From: Panopea generosa
Lineage: Eukaryota > Mollusca > Bivalvia > Adapedonta > Hiatellidae
Assembly (NCBI GenBank): GCA_029582155.1
Contig: CM055908.1
Coordinates: 20,251,406-20,315,405, forward strand
Direction: 5' to 3'
Length of the DNA stretch: 64,000 nucleotides
Shown piece after piece: positions 50,570 to 61,559 of the stretch. The position numbers and the translations under genes are program-made. Under the pieces are notes generated by a model that worked only from the letters and a program-made list of their open reading frames with translations, searched no databases and had not been told where the DNA came from. The stretch's first letter is position 1; the number at the start of each line of letters is the position of its first letter.

Positions 50570-50816
50570 CAGTGAAAGGAAAAAGAAAGTATACATACCT
50601 ATAAATATCGACAGGTCGAGGAACTATAAATGGATTTCATATTAATTTTGTTTATTTATATTTCATCATATTGTTGAATAAAAAAACAAACATTTAATTC
50701 ATTTCAAAGCAAAACTATAAGAAAAAATCTGTTCATTTTCCATCACATGAATAAACTTAGCCAATAATGAAATAATTTTATTAAACAAAATGTATACTTT
50801 CTTTATCCTTTCAATG
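50570..50816. mobile_element. Tc1/mariner-type MITE, 247 bp, TA duplication
   Basis: Ends CAGTGAAAGGAAAAAGAAAG and, inverted, CATTGAAAGGATAAAGAAAG, each continuing TATACAT, with TA on both sides (50568-50569 and 50817-50818). The interior is AT-rich and non-coding. It splits the minisatellite array, so it arrived after the array formed. Confidence 0.88.
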
Positions 50817-51160
50817 TACATTACTGCAGACACGATAGTGTATCATCTCTGCAACACATTCCTCATTGGTGAGAATCTCAAAACAGACCACATGATGCAT
50901 CTTCTCTGAAACAATTTCCACACTGGTGGTCATCATACAGCAGACATTAACTGCAGTAATGTGACTGCAGCACTGCGACACTATGCCATGATGACAGCAC
51001 TGTGACATGGCATGACTGCAGAACTGATTGTATGACATGACTGCTGTACTGTGACTATGACATGACTGCAGAACTGTGACTGCCTTGACTAGAACTTTTA
51101 CTGTATATCTTGACATCAGTACTGTAACTGAATGGCATGACTGCAATAGTAATCGCAGCG
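50817..51160. repeat. Resumed minisatellite after the MITE
   Basis: Begins with 57-bp-type megasatellite sequence (50825-50945), then repeats about 250 bp closely related to 49845-50110 (GACATGGCATGACTGCAGAA, CTGATTGTATGACATGACTG). The junction order shows duplication of part of the array. Confidence 0.8.
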
Positions 51161-51164
51161 TCCG

Positions 51165-52175
51165 TCTGTCCTTCCATCTGGTATTTCGTTTCTGGCCTGT
51201 ATCTTTGTCATGCATATATGGATTTAATAAATACTTGCTACAAATGATCAGCATAACATGACGACGTGTCGCGAGTAAGACCCACACCTGTACCTCAAAG
51301 GTCAAGGTCACAATTTGAGTTTGACATCACTTTGAGTCTGTATGAGATTTCATGTCCGGCCTGCAACTTTGTCTTGTATAGATGGATTTTTATAAATACT
51401 TGTTATAAATGATCAACATAACATGATGTACCCAAACTCCCACTTCAAAAGTCAAGGTCACAATTCAACGTTTGACAACACTTTCAGTCATTTTGACATT
51501 TCTTGTCCGGTCTGTCATCTATGGATAAATTTTAAAAACACTGGGCTCAGTTGATCAACATGACATTATCAAGTGTCGCATGTAAGACCCAGAACTTTTA
51601 TTCAAAGATCAAGGTCATACTTTCAATTTGTTTGATATTGTGTGTCTGGTCTGTGGCTGCCTTTAACTTGGATCAATTTATCAAGTTGACATGACGATGT
51701 GTGGTAAGTAAGACCTAGACCCATACCTCAAAGGTCAAGGTCACACTTTTAGTAAATATGATTACACTTTGAATCTGTTCGAGATTTGAAGTTAGTCCTT
51801 TAACTTTATCATACATGGATGGATTTCTAAAACACTTGGCTCCATTTATCAACAATTGATCTGTAACTTTGTATTACATTTAGGGATTTTAAAATAGCTT
51901 GACACAAGTGATCAGCATGTCATGATGATGTTTCAGCAGCATTTAACTGTTGAAATACCCAGACCATTACATCAGATGTCAAGGTCAAAGTTACTCAAAG
52001 GTCAAGGTCACACTTTAATGTAAAACACATGAAATTGCATGTCTAGTCTGAAACATCAGTCCATTACTCTTTATATTCATGAATACATTGCTACCTGTTA
52101 TAACATAATTATATTGTTATTTTTCAACAACCATTTGGGGGGCATGCAACACTTACCAGTGACATTTCTTGTTAT
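51165..52175. repeat. AAGGTCA tandem family, second locus
   Basis: Same family as 27615-28990. TCAAGGTCA-type words recur near 51300, 51453, 51609, 51736, 51979 and 52001. It starts CGTCCGTCTGTCCTTCC and ends in CATTTGGGGGGCATGCAACA, then TTTCTTGTTATT. Confidence 0.8.
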
Positions 52176-52230
52176 TATTGTGTTAAAGACATTCAGTCAT
52201 ACATAAACAAAGACAATACAAATACATATA

Positions 52231-53279
52231 CTGAGCCAAAAAAGAAAGTACCTACTCTATATATCTATCATTATTAAGAAAAGGAGTATACATTTGGATT
52301 TAATTTTTTAATTGCAGTAAAGAACAATTTGTTCTTGAAGTCCTGTGAAAATTTGAAGAAGCTGCAATATGTGTTTCATTGAAAAAAAATGGACCGATAT
52401 GACGTAGGGGTCATTTTCCGAAGTAACACGGTTTTGATAAATCTGCACTTGTAATCGGGAAAGTTTAAAACCCAATTTTATGGGATTTTTCTGCAGTGAA
52501 AATGTGTTAAAAGAATTAATATCTCATGTGTCCACCGTGTTGCCCAATGCACGTCATGATCCGCTTTCGTATGCTGTCCATGTAACGCTATACGTACGGT
52601 GCCAGTTAATTGTCCCATTTAGCCTGTAGGGCTGCTGAAAGGTCCTGCACCATGTTGATTGCATAATTTGTTCTAACACAGCGTCCTAACTCATCCCATA
52701 TGTGTTTGATGGGATTTAAGTCTGGACTATTAGCTGGCCAGTCTAAAACATTGATGTTATTATCCGCCAAAAAACTTTGAGTAAGTGCAGCTGTATGGGA
52801 ACGGGCGTTATCATGCATAAGTGTGACTTCGGTCCATGGCATTGAAAATAAAAGGAACTTCTGGTTCAAAAACATTATTGACGTAGGTCTTGGCATTAAT
52901 GTTTCCTTCAATAACGATTAGGCGGGTCTTGTGTACATCCCATTTGACAGATCACATGGGACGGTCCCAAACGTTTCCCTTGATCTGGAAACATCTTTGC
53001 AAACGATCAATTTGTTTCCTGATTTCTTTGGTCGTTATTTAGTCTTGGCATTGCAATTTGACTTGATTTTTATGTAATCTTTTTGTATTGTGCCTAATTT
53101 CTGGTCAATCAGTGCAGTCAGAAAACACCACCGGATATTGACCGTCGATGCACGGAGCGCACGTGCAAAACAAGTTAATTGGGCCTCTCGGCTAAGCGCT
53201 TGGCTGATTATTGATAAAACCAACTTTGACAGATACTCCTATCCGAACTGAAAAGCCATGTATGATTCTTTTTCTTGCA
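52231..53279 (-). mobile_element. Decayed Tc1-like transposon, about 1.05 kb
   Basis: TA at 52229-52230 and 53280-53281 flanks diverged inverted ends, left CTGAGCCAAAAAAGAAAGTA and right (inverted) TGCAAGAAAAAGAATCATAC. It holds the transposase pseudogene below. The ends resemble those of the MITE at 50570. Confidence 0.75.
52555..53222 (-). pseudogene. Tc1-like DDE transposase pseudogene
   Basis: Tc1-family transposases bind the inverted ends and cut and paste the element. The clearest part, 52911-52606, contains LMHDNARSHTAALTQSFLAD (second catalytic Asp), then INVLDWPANSPDLNPIKHIW, DELGR with the last catalytic Glu, spacing DD34E-like. Upstream (53223-53035) ISQALSREAQ...ASTVNIRW matches the end of the DNA-binding helix-turn-helix region. 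Between them HKTRLIVIEGNINAKTYVNN is readable only after changing frame. Several frame breaks and a missing stretch around the first Asp show it is dead. Confidence 0.85.
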
Positions 53280-53734
53280 TACCAAACATTGAATATTCAT
53301 TATAGATTTTACAACGATCGCTTTTAAGACATTTAATTATTTGATTTACATCTTATATTTTATACATTACGTCATCTGGATGGTTTCAACATCACAGCGT
53401 GAGAATTTGATCTCACCTAGGGTGAGATAGAAAAAAACTAATTACAGATATCCTTATCCGGTATGCCAGAATAAACGAGCTACTGATTAGTAGCTTGAAA
53501 AAGATAACATTTTACCATGACAAATTCACGTCATTTATATATTCGAACAAGTTGAACAGTAGTTCACCATTTGACATAAGATAAGTGAATTATCCAGAGT
53601 TATAAATTGGAAGTGTTATTACACTTTGTTAATATCAAAAATATGTCGTGGGTTAATTACACTCCTGTGTTGTAAATTATTTGATAATACAATTTGATTT
53701 ATTTGGTATGTAGCAATACACGTTACAGTTTTAC

Positions 53735-55180
53735 AATCTTTTGATGTCACAATTGCTGGACAAATATTTATTATGCGTCCATCCGTGTGTCACCAATTCT
53801 TGTCCGGGCTATTTTTCTACAACCTCTGGTTGGAATTTGATGAAACTTGCTAGGATGCATCATTACCAAGTGCAGATGCGCATATTGTCTCTGTGTTCCG
53901 GTTCAATGATTTTTTACGAAGTTGTGGCCCTTCGATTCTCTTTGTGACCAAATTCTTGTCCGGGCTTTTTCTCTACAACCTCTGGTTGGAATTTTAAGAA
54001 ACTTGCTAGGATGCATCATTACCAAGTGCAGATGGGCAGTATATACTGTCTTTGTGTTCCAGTTCGATGATTTTTCACTGAGTTATAGCCCTTTGATTCT
54101 CTTTGTGACCAAATTCTTGTCTGTGCTATTTCTCTACAACCTCTGGTTGGAATTTTATGAAACTTGCTAGGATGCATCTTTACCAAGTGCGGATGCACAT
54201 ACTGTCTTTGTGTTCAGGTTCGATGATTTTTCACGGAGTTATGGCCCTTTGATTCTATTTGTTACCAAATTTATGTCAGGGCTATTTCTCTACAACCTCT
54301 GGTTGGAATTTTATGAAACTTGCTAGGATGCATCATTATCAAGTGCAGATGCGCATACTGTCTTTCTGTTCCGGTTAGATGTTTTTTCACAGAGAAACAG
54401 CCCTTTGATTCTATTTGTGACCAAATTCTTGTCAGTGCTATTTCTCTACAATCCCATGTTGGAATTTTATGAAACTTTCTAGGATGCATCATTACCAAGT
54501 GCAGATGCGCATATTGTCTGTGTTCTGGTTCGGGGATTTTTCACGGAGTTATGGCCCTTTAATTGAGTATGTGACCAAATTATTGTCTGCTTTTTCTCTA
54601 CAACCCAATGTTGGAATTTTATGAAACTTGCTAGGATGCATCATTACCAAGTGCAGATGCGCATATTGTCTGTGTTTCGGTTTGATGATTTTTCATAGAG
54701 TAATTGCTCTTTCATTGAGTCTGTGACCAAATTATTGTCTGCACTTTTTCTCTACAACCTCACGTTGGAATTTTATGAAACTTGCTATGTTTGTGTTTCG
54801 GTTCGATGATTTTTCACGGAGTTATGGCCCTTTGATTCAGTCTGTGACCAAATTATTTTCCGCTCTATTTCTCGTCCACATGTGGTTGGAATTTTATGTA
54901 ACTTGCTAGGATGCATCATTACCAAGTGGAGATGTGCATATTGTCATCATGACACTATTTCCCTACAACCTCTGGTTTTAATTCTGTAAAACTAGCTAGG
55001 ATCTGGGCATATTGTCATTTTGTTCCTGTTAAATGATTTGTGAATTAGTTCTGTGAAGTGCAGAGCCACATATTGTTCCTGCTATACAGTTTGATATTCT
55101 TCAACCAAGTAGCCTGTACAGAGGCAAACACTCACTTGGGGAGCATCCATCGGTTCCACCGATATTTTCTTGTTATTTTT
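53735..55180. repeat. Tandem array, units of about 157 bp, eight copies
   Basis: AAACTTGCTAGGATGCATC recurs near 53843, 53999, 54160, 54318, 54476, 54627 and 54899, with a shortened copy near 54778. Other constant parts are TCTCTACAACCTCTGGTTGG and TTTTTCACGGAGTTATGGCC. The right edge reads CACTTGGGGAGCATCCATCG, then TTTTCTTGTT. It is a dispersed satellite-like family. Confidence 0.9.
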
Positions 55181-55279
55181 ACAGATGAAATTACTGTGTC
55201 CAAGAAAGAAGCCAATATTCCACTGTTTTGAAGTCTAGCATGCGATGAACTGTGGGTATTTGGTCTGTTTGAAAAGGTG

Positions 55280-55525
55280 AGTTCAAGGTCTCACTGAAGA
55301 ATTACCTCCCCTACATGGCGGTAGCAAGATTATTACACCCGAGAAATTAGAGCTGTGTAATTTGGTTTGGCATAGTTTTTTTGAAAATGCTTTAAATGCT
55401 CTTGTTTTTTTCTACAGATGAGAAGAATGGAATATTGTCATGAGTTGTGCCAAGTTTGGCTGACTCTGGTTGCTGTTTTATGAAGATATAACAGTTTGAA
55501 GATGCGTAGTGATACATTGCAAAAA
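55280..55525. repeat. Direct repeat, left copy
   Basis: About 240 bp, TTCAAGGTCTCACTGAAGAA to GTGATACATTGCAAAAATTG, nearly identical and in the same orientation as 58478-58712. Differences are small indels and point changes. Confidence 0.9.
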
Positions 55526-55629
55526 TTGAGCCAGCGAGCTCTGGCGCATTTTGTCGTAAATATTCTTGTCCTGAATTTTTTTAAGTGAACACAAAACTTT
55601 GGTATTTGATGGGAACTGTGCTCCTACTG

Positions 55630-57540
55630 CCTTAAATTTTTTCTATCGATGAATTTGCCCGGCGTTGTTTAAACGAGCTGCAGCACTTAATTTTCTGGCT
55701 TTGGCATTACGACGGTATGTTACATCTTTTGGATTTGATGCATTTATTCCGCGGTGTAATACTTCAAGCTTATTGGTGTCTGCAGCTTTTCGCGTCTTAA
55801 TGACCGTGTCTTTTCCCAGACGCACGTCCAAACATTGAAGAAATTTTATTCTATTCTCACCCTGAATTATGAGAGGCTTGCATTTTGGCATAAACTGTTT
55901 TTTTCCACATGCAGACTGGAGGCTTGCCACCACAACACGTTGAAAATTTGAGACATGTTTCCTTACATTTACCAGTATTTAACAATCTACAATGGCTGTT
56001 TTCACATTCTCACACTTTTCCTGCAGTAGAGACAAATTAGTGTTACCAAATTTCTTTTGCAAATTTTTGAATTCACATTGAACTCTGTGACAGACATCTT
56101 TCGCAAACCTTCTTTTTATATAGGTGCAATCTCGTTTTGTGCGAGTGGGAAACATTTCAGGAGAAAACACTGTTCGAGTCATTGTTTTTGTTAGCTGAAC
56201 AACGTCTGCCATTCTTTGCATCGGCTTCCCACACATGGCCATTTGTGCTTCATTGCTCCCTTGAACGCGTTGCTGTCCTAATCGGTAACCTTATTGTTTA
56301 TTGTTACTGGCAAAACACTGTTTAAAACTGCCTCCATAGCTAGTTTCGCCTCTGTATTCGTCACCTGAAAAAGATATAATGCGAGTGTTTCATTTAATCT
56401 TGTAAAATGGAATTTCTTTGGCCTGTGTTAACGTGCTTTTCAAATTAAGTCGTCGTGTTGGCCAGAGACAAGCATTTAGTGAAGTATAGATATTTCATGA
56501 TTACATACATTTATGTTGTTATACAGTTTGAAATATATATATATATTTGTGTATATAATAAGGATATATGTCAGGCATTAGTAGCTCAGCTTTAAATTAT
56601 TTTTTTTTAAACTTAATAATATTTAATATCAGTACATGTACTATTGAAATATTATTAGGCGTTATAGTGTTTTATTTTATTTTTTTTCGTTATTTGTTTT
56701 TCATTTATTATTTTTGTCTTTTTAAGAAGAATATTATAAGCTTACAACTTAGAAATGATAATTGAAAAGAAATATAAGTAATGCACTCTACCTATTGACT
56801 GGTTATCCTTAAGATTTTTACTGCACCCTCCCACCTTGTTACAAGTTGCAGCATCTCTATGAGAACAAAGTTGGCTTCCAACATTCATTGCAATCACATT
56901 CTTATGTTTTATTTGCAACTCAATGATTGTTGTACTGACTTGAGTTGCTGGCTGTATTGGAGTTGTCTCCCCTGTATGTCTCAAGACTGTTATACTGGGA
57001 ATCCACCCCAGTTATAATAGAACAATCCCTGCCAAATCCACAGGCTTCATTGTTTTTGATGACTTGGCACCTGGCTCGGTGAAAACTAGCTTCTGCAACC
57101 TCTGTCACTTTATGTGCTGCAAAATTGCAATGAGTTTGCATGGAGTTGTAAGATGGAGGCGGTATTTTCAAACAAACCAACAGATATCGCAAGTCGTTTG
57201 GACCAATTTTGGTGTCTAGCAGTCCCTCTGCTACTGACAGGTTAATATCAGCCGACTTCGGTCCACATCAACCAGTCTCAAGTTCTCTGTATAAGTTTTA
57301 TGTTTTGCCCGTAAAGCCACATTTAGCACATTTTAGTTTCTCGCGCCATCCAAATGCCATCTGTTTGTCAAATTCCATGTCAAACTCCAATTTTCCTTCT
57401 CAGGTGTCATCCCAGAATCTGTGTCCTGCATAGTTCTCGAAAAATATATCCGCAGTCTTTCCCAAATGGAAAATACAGTAGGTACACAGTTCCTTTTTTT
57501 CACTTTCATCTTTACTACATGGTTTAAGTGCATCTTCTAT
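55630..57540 (-). pseudogene. Mutator-like transposase pseudogene
   Basis: Decayed frames on the minus strand in the right order for the Mutator-like transposase domain proteins found in many molluscs and cnidarians. About 57540-57330: SRTMQDTDSG and WNLTNRWHL. 57192-56920: LRYLLVCLKIPPPSYNSMQ, then KNNEACGFG. 56984-56780: TPIQPATQV, VIAMN, QLCSHRD, CSKNL. 56242-55979: FSPEMFPTRTKRDCTYIKRR, then HRVQCEFKNL. 55933-55643: GINASNPKDVTYRRNAKARK, then AARLNNAG. Stops and frameshifts lie between all blocks and about 0.5 kb between 56.3 and 56.75 kb is unrelated. Family assignment is from remembered motifs. Confidence 0.6.
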
Positions 57541-57889
57541 ATCACTTGCCTGGCCTTAAAATCTTTGTGGCTGGTACCTTCTTGTCAACTGCTCCACACA
57601 GTAAAATGTCTGATTTTTTGTCTTGTATGACATCACTATCATAAGCATCTTTTGTCATTCTCTTCAGTGTGGTTGGTTGATTGCTGGAATCAATACAAGA
57701 CCATCAAGTTAGTAATCTTCTTGGATCAAATCCTTTTTGGAATTGTGAACTCTTACGCCTTTTATTGAGCACTTTTGAACGATATTGTGTATTTCGCATA
57801 TTTCCTGATATTCTGATTTTCTTCCACCACAAAATATATTACTTCCTAGCTCTTTCACAAACTTTTGACAATTGATTAATCTTTAACTT

Positions 57890-58475
57890 ATCTACTTATC
57901 CCCATACAGGAAAAGGCAGTAGCTAATTGTACAGTACTTTGGACAGATCTGGACAGTGTCACCTAGGAAGCTGCAGTGTGTCTACATACATATTATAAAC
58001 AGATTAGTCAGCCAGGTAAATATATCTACAAACAATGAAGTTCATTTGGAAGCAGAAATAAAAAGTCTAAAAAAGGTTTTGTTAAAATAATAGCAGATTT
58101 ATTAAAAACAACAACATGTAATTCCATATATGGGCATATATTTGAACATCAGCATTACATAATATTACATATGAAATGAAACTTATTGAAGTAAATCATA
58201 GAATAATCATTTTAGAAGGCATATTAGCACTTTCAAAGCATTTACTGCATCAGAAAAAAAAAATATTCATGATCTAGTGATTCTATGTTGGTGCAGTTTG
58301 TTAAGTTTTCATGCTTGCAGATACCATCATAAGTTGCATGAGATACCCTTCCTAATTCTAATCCTAATTTTAAAAATTGTGATCAGCAAAAGCCAAGTAT
58401 TGGTTTTTTTATGTAGGGAAATAGTGCAAGTTTTAGCGACAAACATTTCAACGAGTCGCGACTGACGGTTCTGCT
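57890..58475. other. AT-rich sequence, nothing recognised
   Basis: No exon or repeat I can support. The right end, GCGACAAACATTTCAACGAG, then TCGCGACTGACGG, may be the far end of the Mutator-like element: inverted, it shares TTTGTCG with 55552-55558. Confidence 0.4.
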
Positions 58476-58477
58476 CT

Positions 58478-58712
58478 TCAAGGTCTCACTGAAGAATTAC
58501 CTCCCCTACATGGTGGTAGCAAGATTATTACACCCGAGAAATTAGAGCTGTAATTTGGTTTGGCAAAGTATTTTTGAAAATGCTTTAAATGTTCATGTTT
58601 TTTTCTACAGATGAGAAGAATGGAACATTGTCATGAGTTTGGCTGACACTGGTTGCTGTTTGATGAAGATATAACAGTTTGAAGATGCGTAGTGATACAC
58701 TGCAAAAATTGA
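58478..58712. repeat. Direct repeat, right copy
   Basis: Matches 55280-55525 from TTCAAGGTCTCACTGAAGAA through GATGCGTAGTGATACACTGC. Together the copies bracket 2.95 kb holding the Mutator-like relic. Confidence 0.9.
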
Positions 58713-59089
58713 ACAGAATTGTCAAAAATGAAGGGGTGTCCTCAAACCATGGATATTGTGAAAAAGCAACCTGGTTAACCCCATGTTTTTTTCTGCATAT
58801 TTGGAGCAACAGATGACAATCTATGGAAACAAAGTGATTTAGAACCATCAGTAATGGTTCACTGTTCCAGAAGTGCATGTCTCTATATGTAGTACAGTGC
58901 AAAATTAATTGGTATGTGAGACGTTATATTGGTTACACATTTTATATACTTAAATGTAAAAAACATTGTCATAGCTACTGATGTAAAGTTAACTTAGGTG
59001 TAAGGTCAATTATTTATTATTTCCTTTATTTGACTGTTGAATCAGGTATGAGGTCAGTGAAATCAAACTACCGGTATGTTATACATGTA

Positions 59090-59135
59090 GTTATTTATTT
59101 ATTTATTTTTACATTGATTGTGAAACAAGTTCTTA
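59090..59135 (-). mobile_element. SINE tail fragment
   Basis: TTATTTATTTTTACATTGAT, then TGTGAAACAAGTTCTTA, is the inverted tail of the SINE at 20580. Confidence 0.55.
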
Positions 59136-59194
59136 AAACTTGTATCAAAAAAAAGCTTGACGTCTTGTTGAATAGAAACAGTTTTAAGTTAGTG

Positions 59195-59345
59195 CTAAGT
59201 GGGCAGTAGTGTAGTCCATAGAGTGTTTGCTGCTCTTGCCAGAGGCTGCAGGTTCGATCCCAAGTCGATTCCATGCATCTATAAAAACAAAACACAGTAC
59301 TGGTTCTAACCAGAAAGAGGAGTGGTTCATATAAGCTCTGAGCTT
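59195..59345 (+). mobile_element. tRNA-derived SINE
   Basis: GGCAGTAGTGTAGTCCATAG head, B box CAGGTTCGATCCC, body AGTACTGGTTCTAACCAGAA, then GTTCATATAAGCTCTGAGCT. Member of the family at 4505 and 10905. Confidence 0.65.
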
Positions 59346-59379
59346 ATATATTATTAACTATATTATGTACATGTTTGGC

Positions 59380-59462
59380 AATTATGTGACGGATTGGGAG
59401 GTTGTTTGCCGCTCACATGAGGTTTTTGGTCCAATCCCAGGGTTTTTAAAAACAACACCCAG
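59380..59462 (+). mobile_element. SINE, left part, split by a transposon
   Basis: Head-like GACGGATTGGGAGG, B box GGTCCAATCCC, then AAAAACAACACCCAG. The body resumes at 62507 with ACCCAGTACTGGTTCAG, after a 3 kb insertion. Confidence 0.65.
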
Positions 59463-59633
59463 AGGGCTCAGCGCAAAACTATTGTAACTCTGTTTTTTTC
59501 AAAAAAAATTTTTTTGCATAAATAACTATAGTTTTACAATGTGCATCTTGTGTTAAAATTTGGTCCAGAGATATTAAATAATTTTGAAGATAGTCACTTT
59601 TGGTGAAAATATTGTATCTCAAATACACTAATT

Positions 59634-59677
59634 ATTTAGCGCAAAACTATTGTAACTCAAGTTTCAATAGTTTTGCG
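59634..59677. repeat. Palindrome of the terminal motif, left
   Basis: Arms TAGCGCAAAACTATTG and CAATAGTTTTGCGCTA around a 12-base centre; a perfect 16-bp stem. Confidence 0.93.
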
Positions 59678-59719
59678 CTAAACAATTAGTGTATATTAGT
59701 AAACTATTGTTACTTGAGT

Positions 59720-60700
59720 TGTTGAAGGTACAGCAAGTAGTGCAGTCGCTATTGCGGATGAACCAGTACAGGTGTGGATGGTACAACTGGAAGCATAGTT
59801 GTTATGGTGGGTAAAGAGAGTACAGCTGGTAATGTAGATGGTATCGTAGTTGTATATACAGTACAGCTGGTAGTATAGATGATATGGTGGGTGTAGAGGG
59901 TACAACTGGTAGTGTTGTTGATATAATGGGTGTAGAGGTTATAGCTTGTAGCGTTATTGGTGGTGTGAGTGTAGATGGTACAACTGGTAATGTTCTTGGT
60001 ACTGTGGGTGTTGAGGGTACAACAGGTAGTGTTGTTGGTATAGTGGGTGTAGAGTGTTTGACTGGTAGCGTAGTTGCTATGGTGGGTGTAGAGGGTATGG
60101 CTGGTAGTATAGTTTTTATAGTTGGTGTAGATGGTACAACTGGTAATGTAGTTGGTATTGTGGGTGAAGAGGGTACATCTGGTTGTGTAGATGATATAAT
60201 GGGCATAAACTGTACAGCTGGTAGTATAGTTGGTATGGCAGGTGTTGAGGGTACAGCTGGTAGTGTAGTTGGTATTGTGGGTAAAGAGGGTACATCTGGT
60301 TGTGTAGATGATATCGTGGGGATAAACAGTACAGCTGTAGTATAGTTGGTATGGTGGGTGTAGAGGATACAGCTGGTAGTATAGTTAGTATGGTGAGTTT
60401 AGAGGGTAGACTGGTAGCATAGTTGGTATGGTGGGTGAAGAAGTTACAGCTGGTAGTGTAGTTGGTATTGTGAGTATGGAGGGTATAGCTGGTAGTGCAG
60501 TTTGTATTCTGGGTGTAGAGGGTACAGCTAGTAGTGTGGTTGGTAATGTGAGTATAAAGGGTACAACTGGTAGTGTAGTTGGTAATGTGAGTATAAAGGG
60601 TACAACTTGTAGTGTAGTTGGTATGGTGGGTATTGATATTAAAGCTAGTAGTGTAGTTGGTATGGAGGTTGTATAGGGTACAGCTGGTAGTATAGTTGGT
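59720..60700 (+). repeat. 39-bp minisatellite, regular part
   Basis: About 25 copies of a 39-bp unit: GGTACAACTGGTAGTGTAGT, TGGTATGGTGGGTGTAGAG. Thirteen codons per unit keep frame, so a plus-strand frame at 59884-60345 reads VGVEGTTGSVVGI repeatedly for 153 codons and another at 60428-60676 continues. No signal peptide, promoter or flanking exon is seen; most likely a non-coding repeat. Confidence 0.92.
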
Positions 60701-61555
60701 ATTATGGGTGTAAAGGGAACAATGAGTGATTAAAATGGTTGATATGGTATAGTGGATGTAGTAAGTACAGTGAGTAGTTATAATGGTATGGTGGATGCAG
60801 AGTGGACATTGAGTAGTGGTGTTGGTATAATGGATATAATGGTTGCAACAGGTAGTGATGTTGATATTAAGGGGATAGTGAGTAGTGAAATTAGTTAAAA
60901 ATTATAGAGGATGTAGAAGGAAGAGTTGAGATGGTATGGTGGATGATTGTAGTGTTCATGAAACAGACGTTACTGATGTTTGTATGGTGAACGCAGTGGG
61001 TAAAGTGGGTAGTGATGTTGATATAATGTGGATTGTGAGTAATGAAGTTGGTATTGTTGATGTAGAAGGTACAGTGTAGTTGAATCTAAATGGTGGGTGT
61101 AGAGGGTGCAGTAAGTAATGGGGTTCTGGTTTGTATTATAGATAATGGTTGGTAGAGAGAAAACAGTACCTATATAATGGAGTAATGTAGAGGGAGCATT
61201 GGAGTGAATGTAGATAGATGTTACAGTGGATAATGGTACAGGATTGGTGGGTGTAATGGTTCAGTAGTTAATTAGGTCAGTATGATGGATGTAATGGATG
61301 CAATGGGTAGTGGGGTTGGTATGGTGGATGTTAAAGATAGAGTCACTGGGGACAGTTGAGTTGGTATGGTGGGTGTAAAGGGTACAGTACCATGGTGGTG
61401 GAGTTGGTACATGTATGAAGACTGAAAGGTGTTTAATTAATTTGGTTTGATGGATTTTGAAGGTGCAGTTGGAATTGGAGTTAGTATGACGAATGTAGAT
61501 GGTACAGTTGTTAGTGATGTTGGTATAGTGGGCCCATGGGGAACAGTTCCCTCTT
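60701..61555. repeat. 39-bp minisatellite, degenerate part
   Basis: The same GGTA/GTGGGTGTAGAGGGTACAG words become irregular and fade to the right, ending near GGGCCCATGGGGAACAGTTC. Confidence 0.75.
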
Positions 61556-61559
61556 ACCG

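Noticed and set aside
55280-58712. LTR retrotransposon
   Set aside because: The direct repeats do not begin TG and end CA, there is no primer-binding site or gag/pol, and the interior resembles a Mutator-like transposase.
59884-60345. Glycine/valine-rich repetitive protein
   Set aside because: A 39-bp unit keeps frame by arithmetic. It lies inside a transposon with no exon signals; kept only as a finding.
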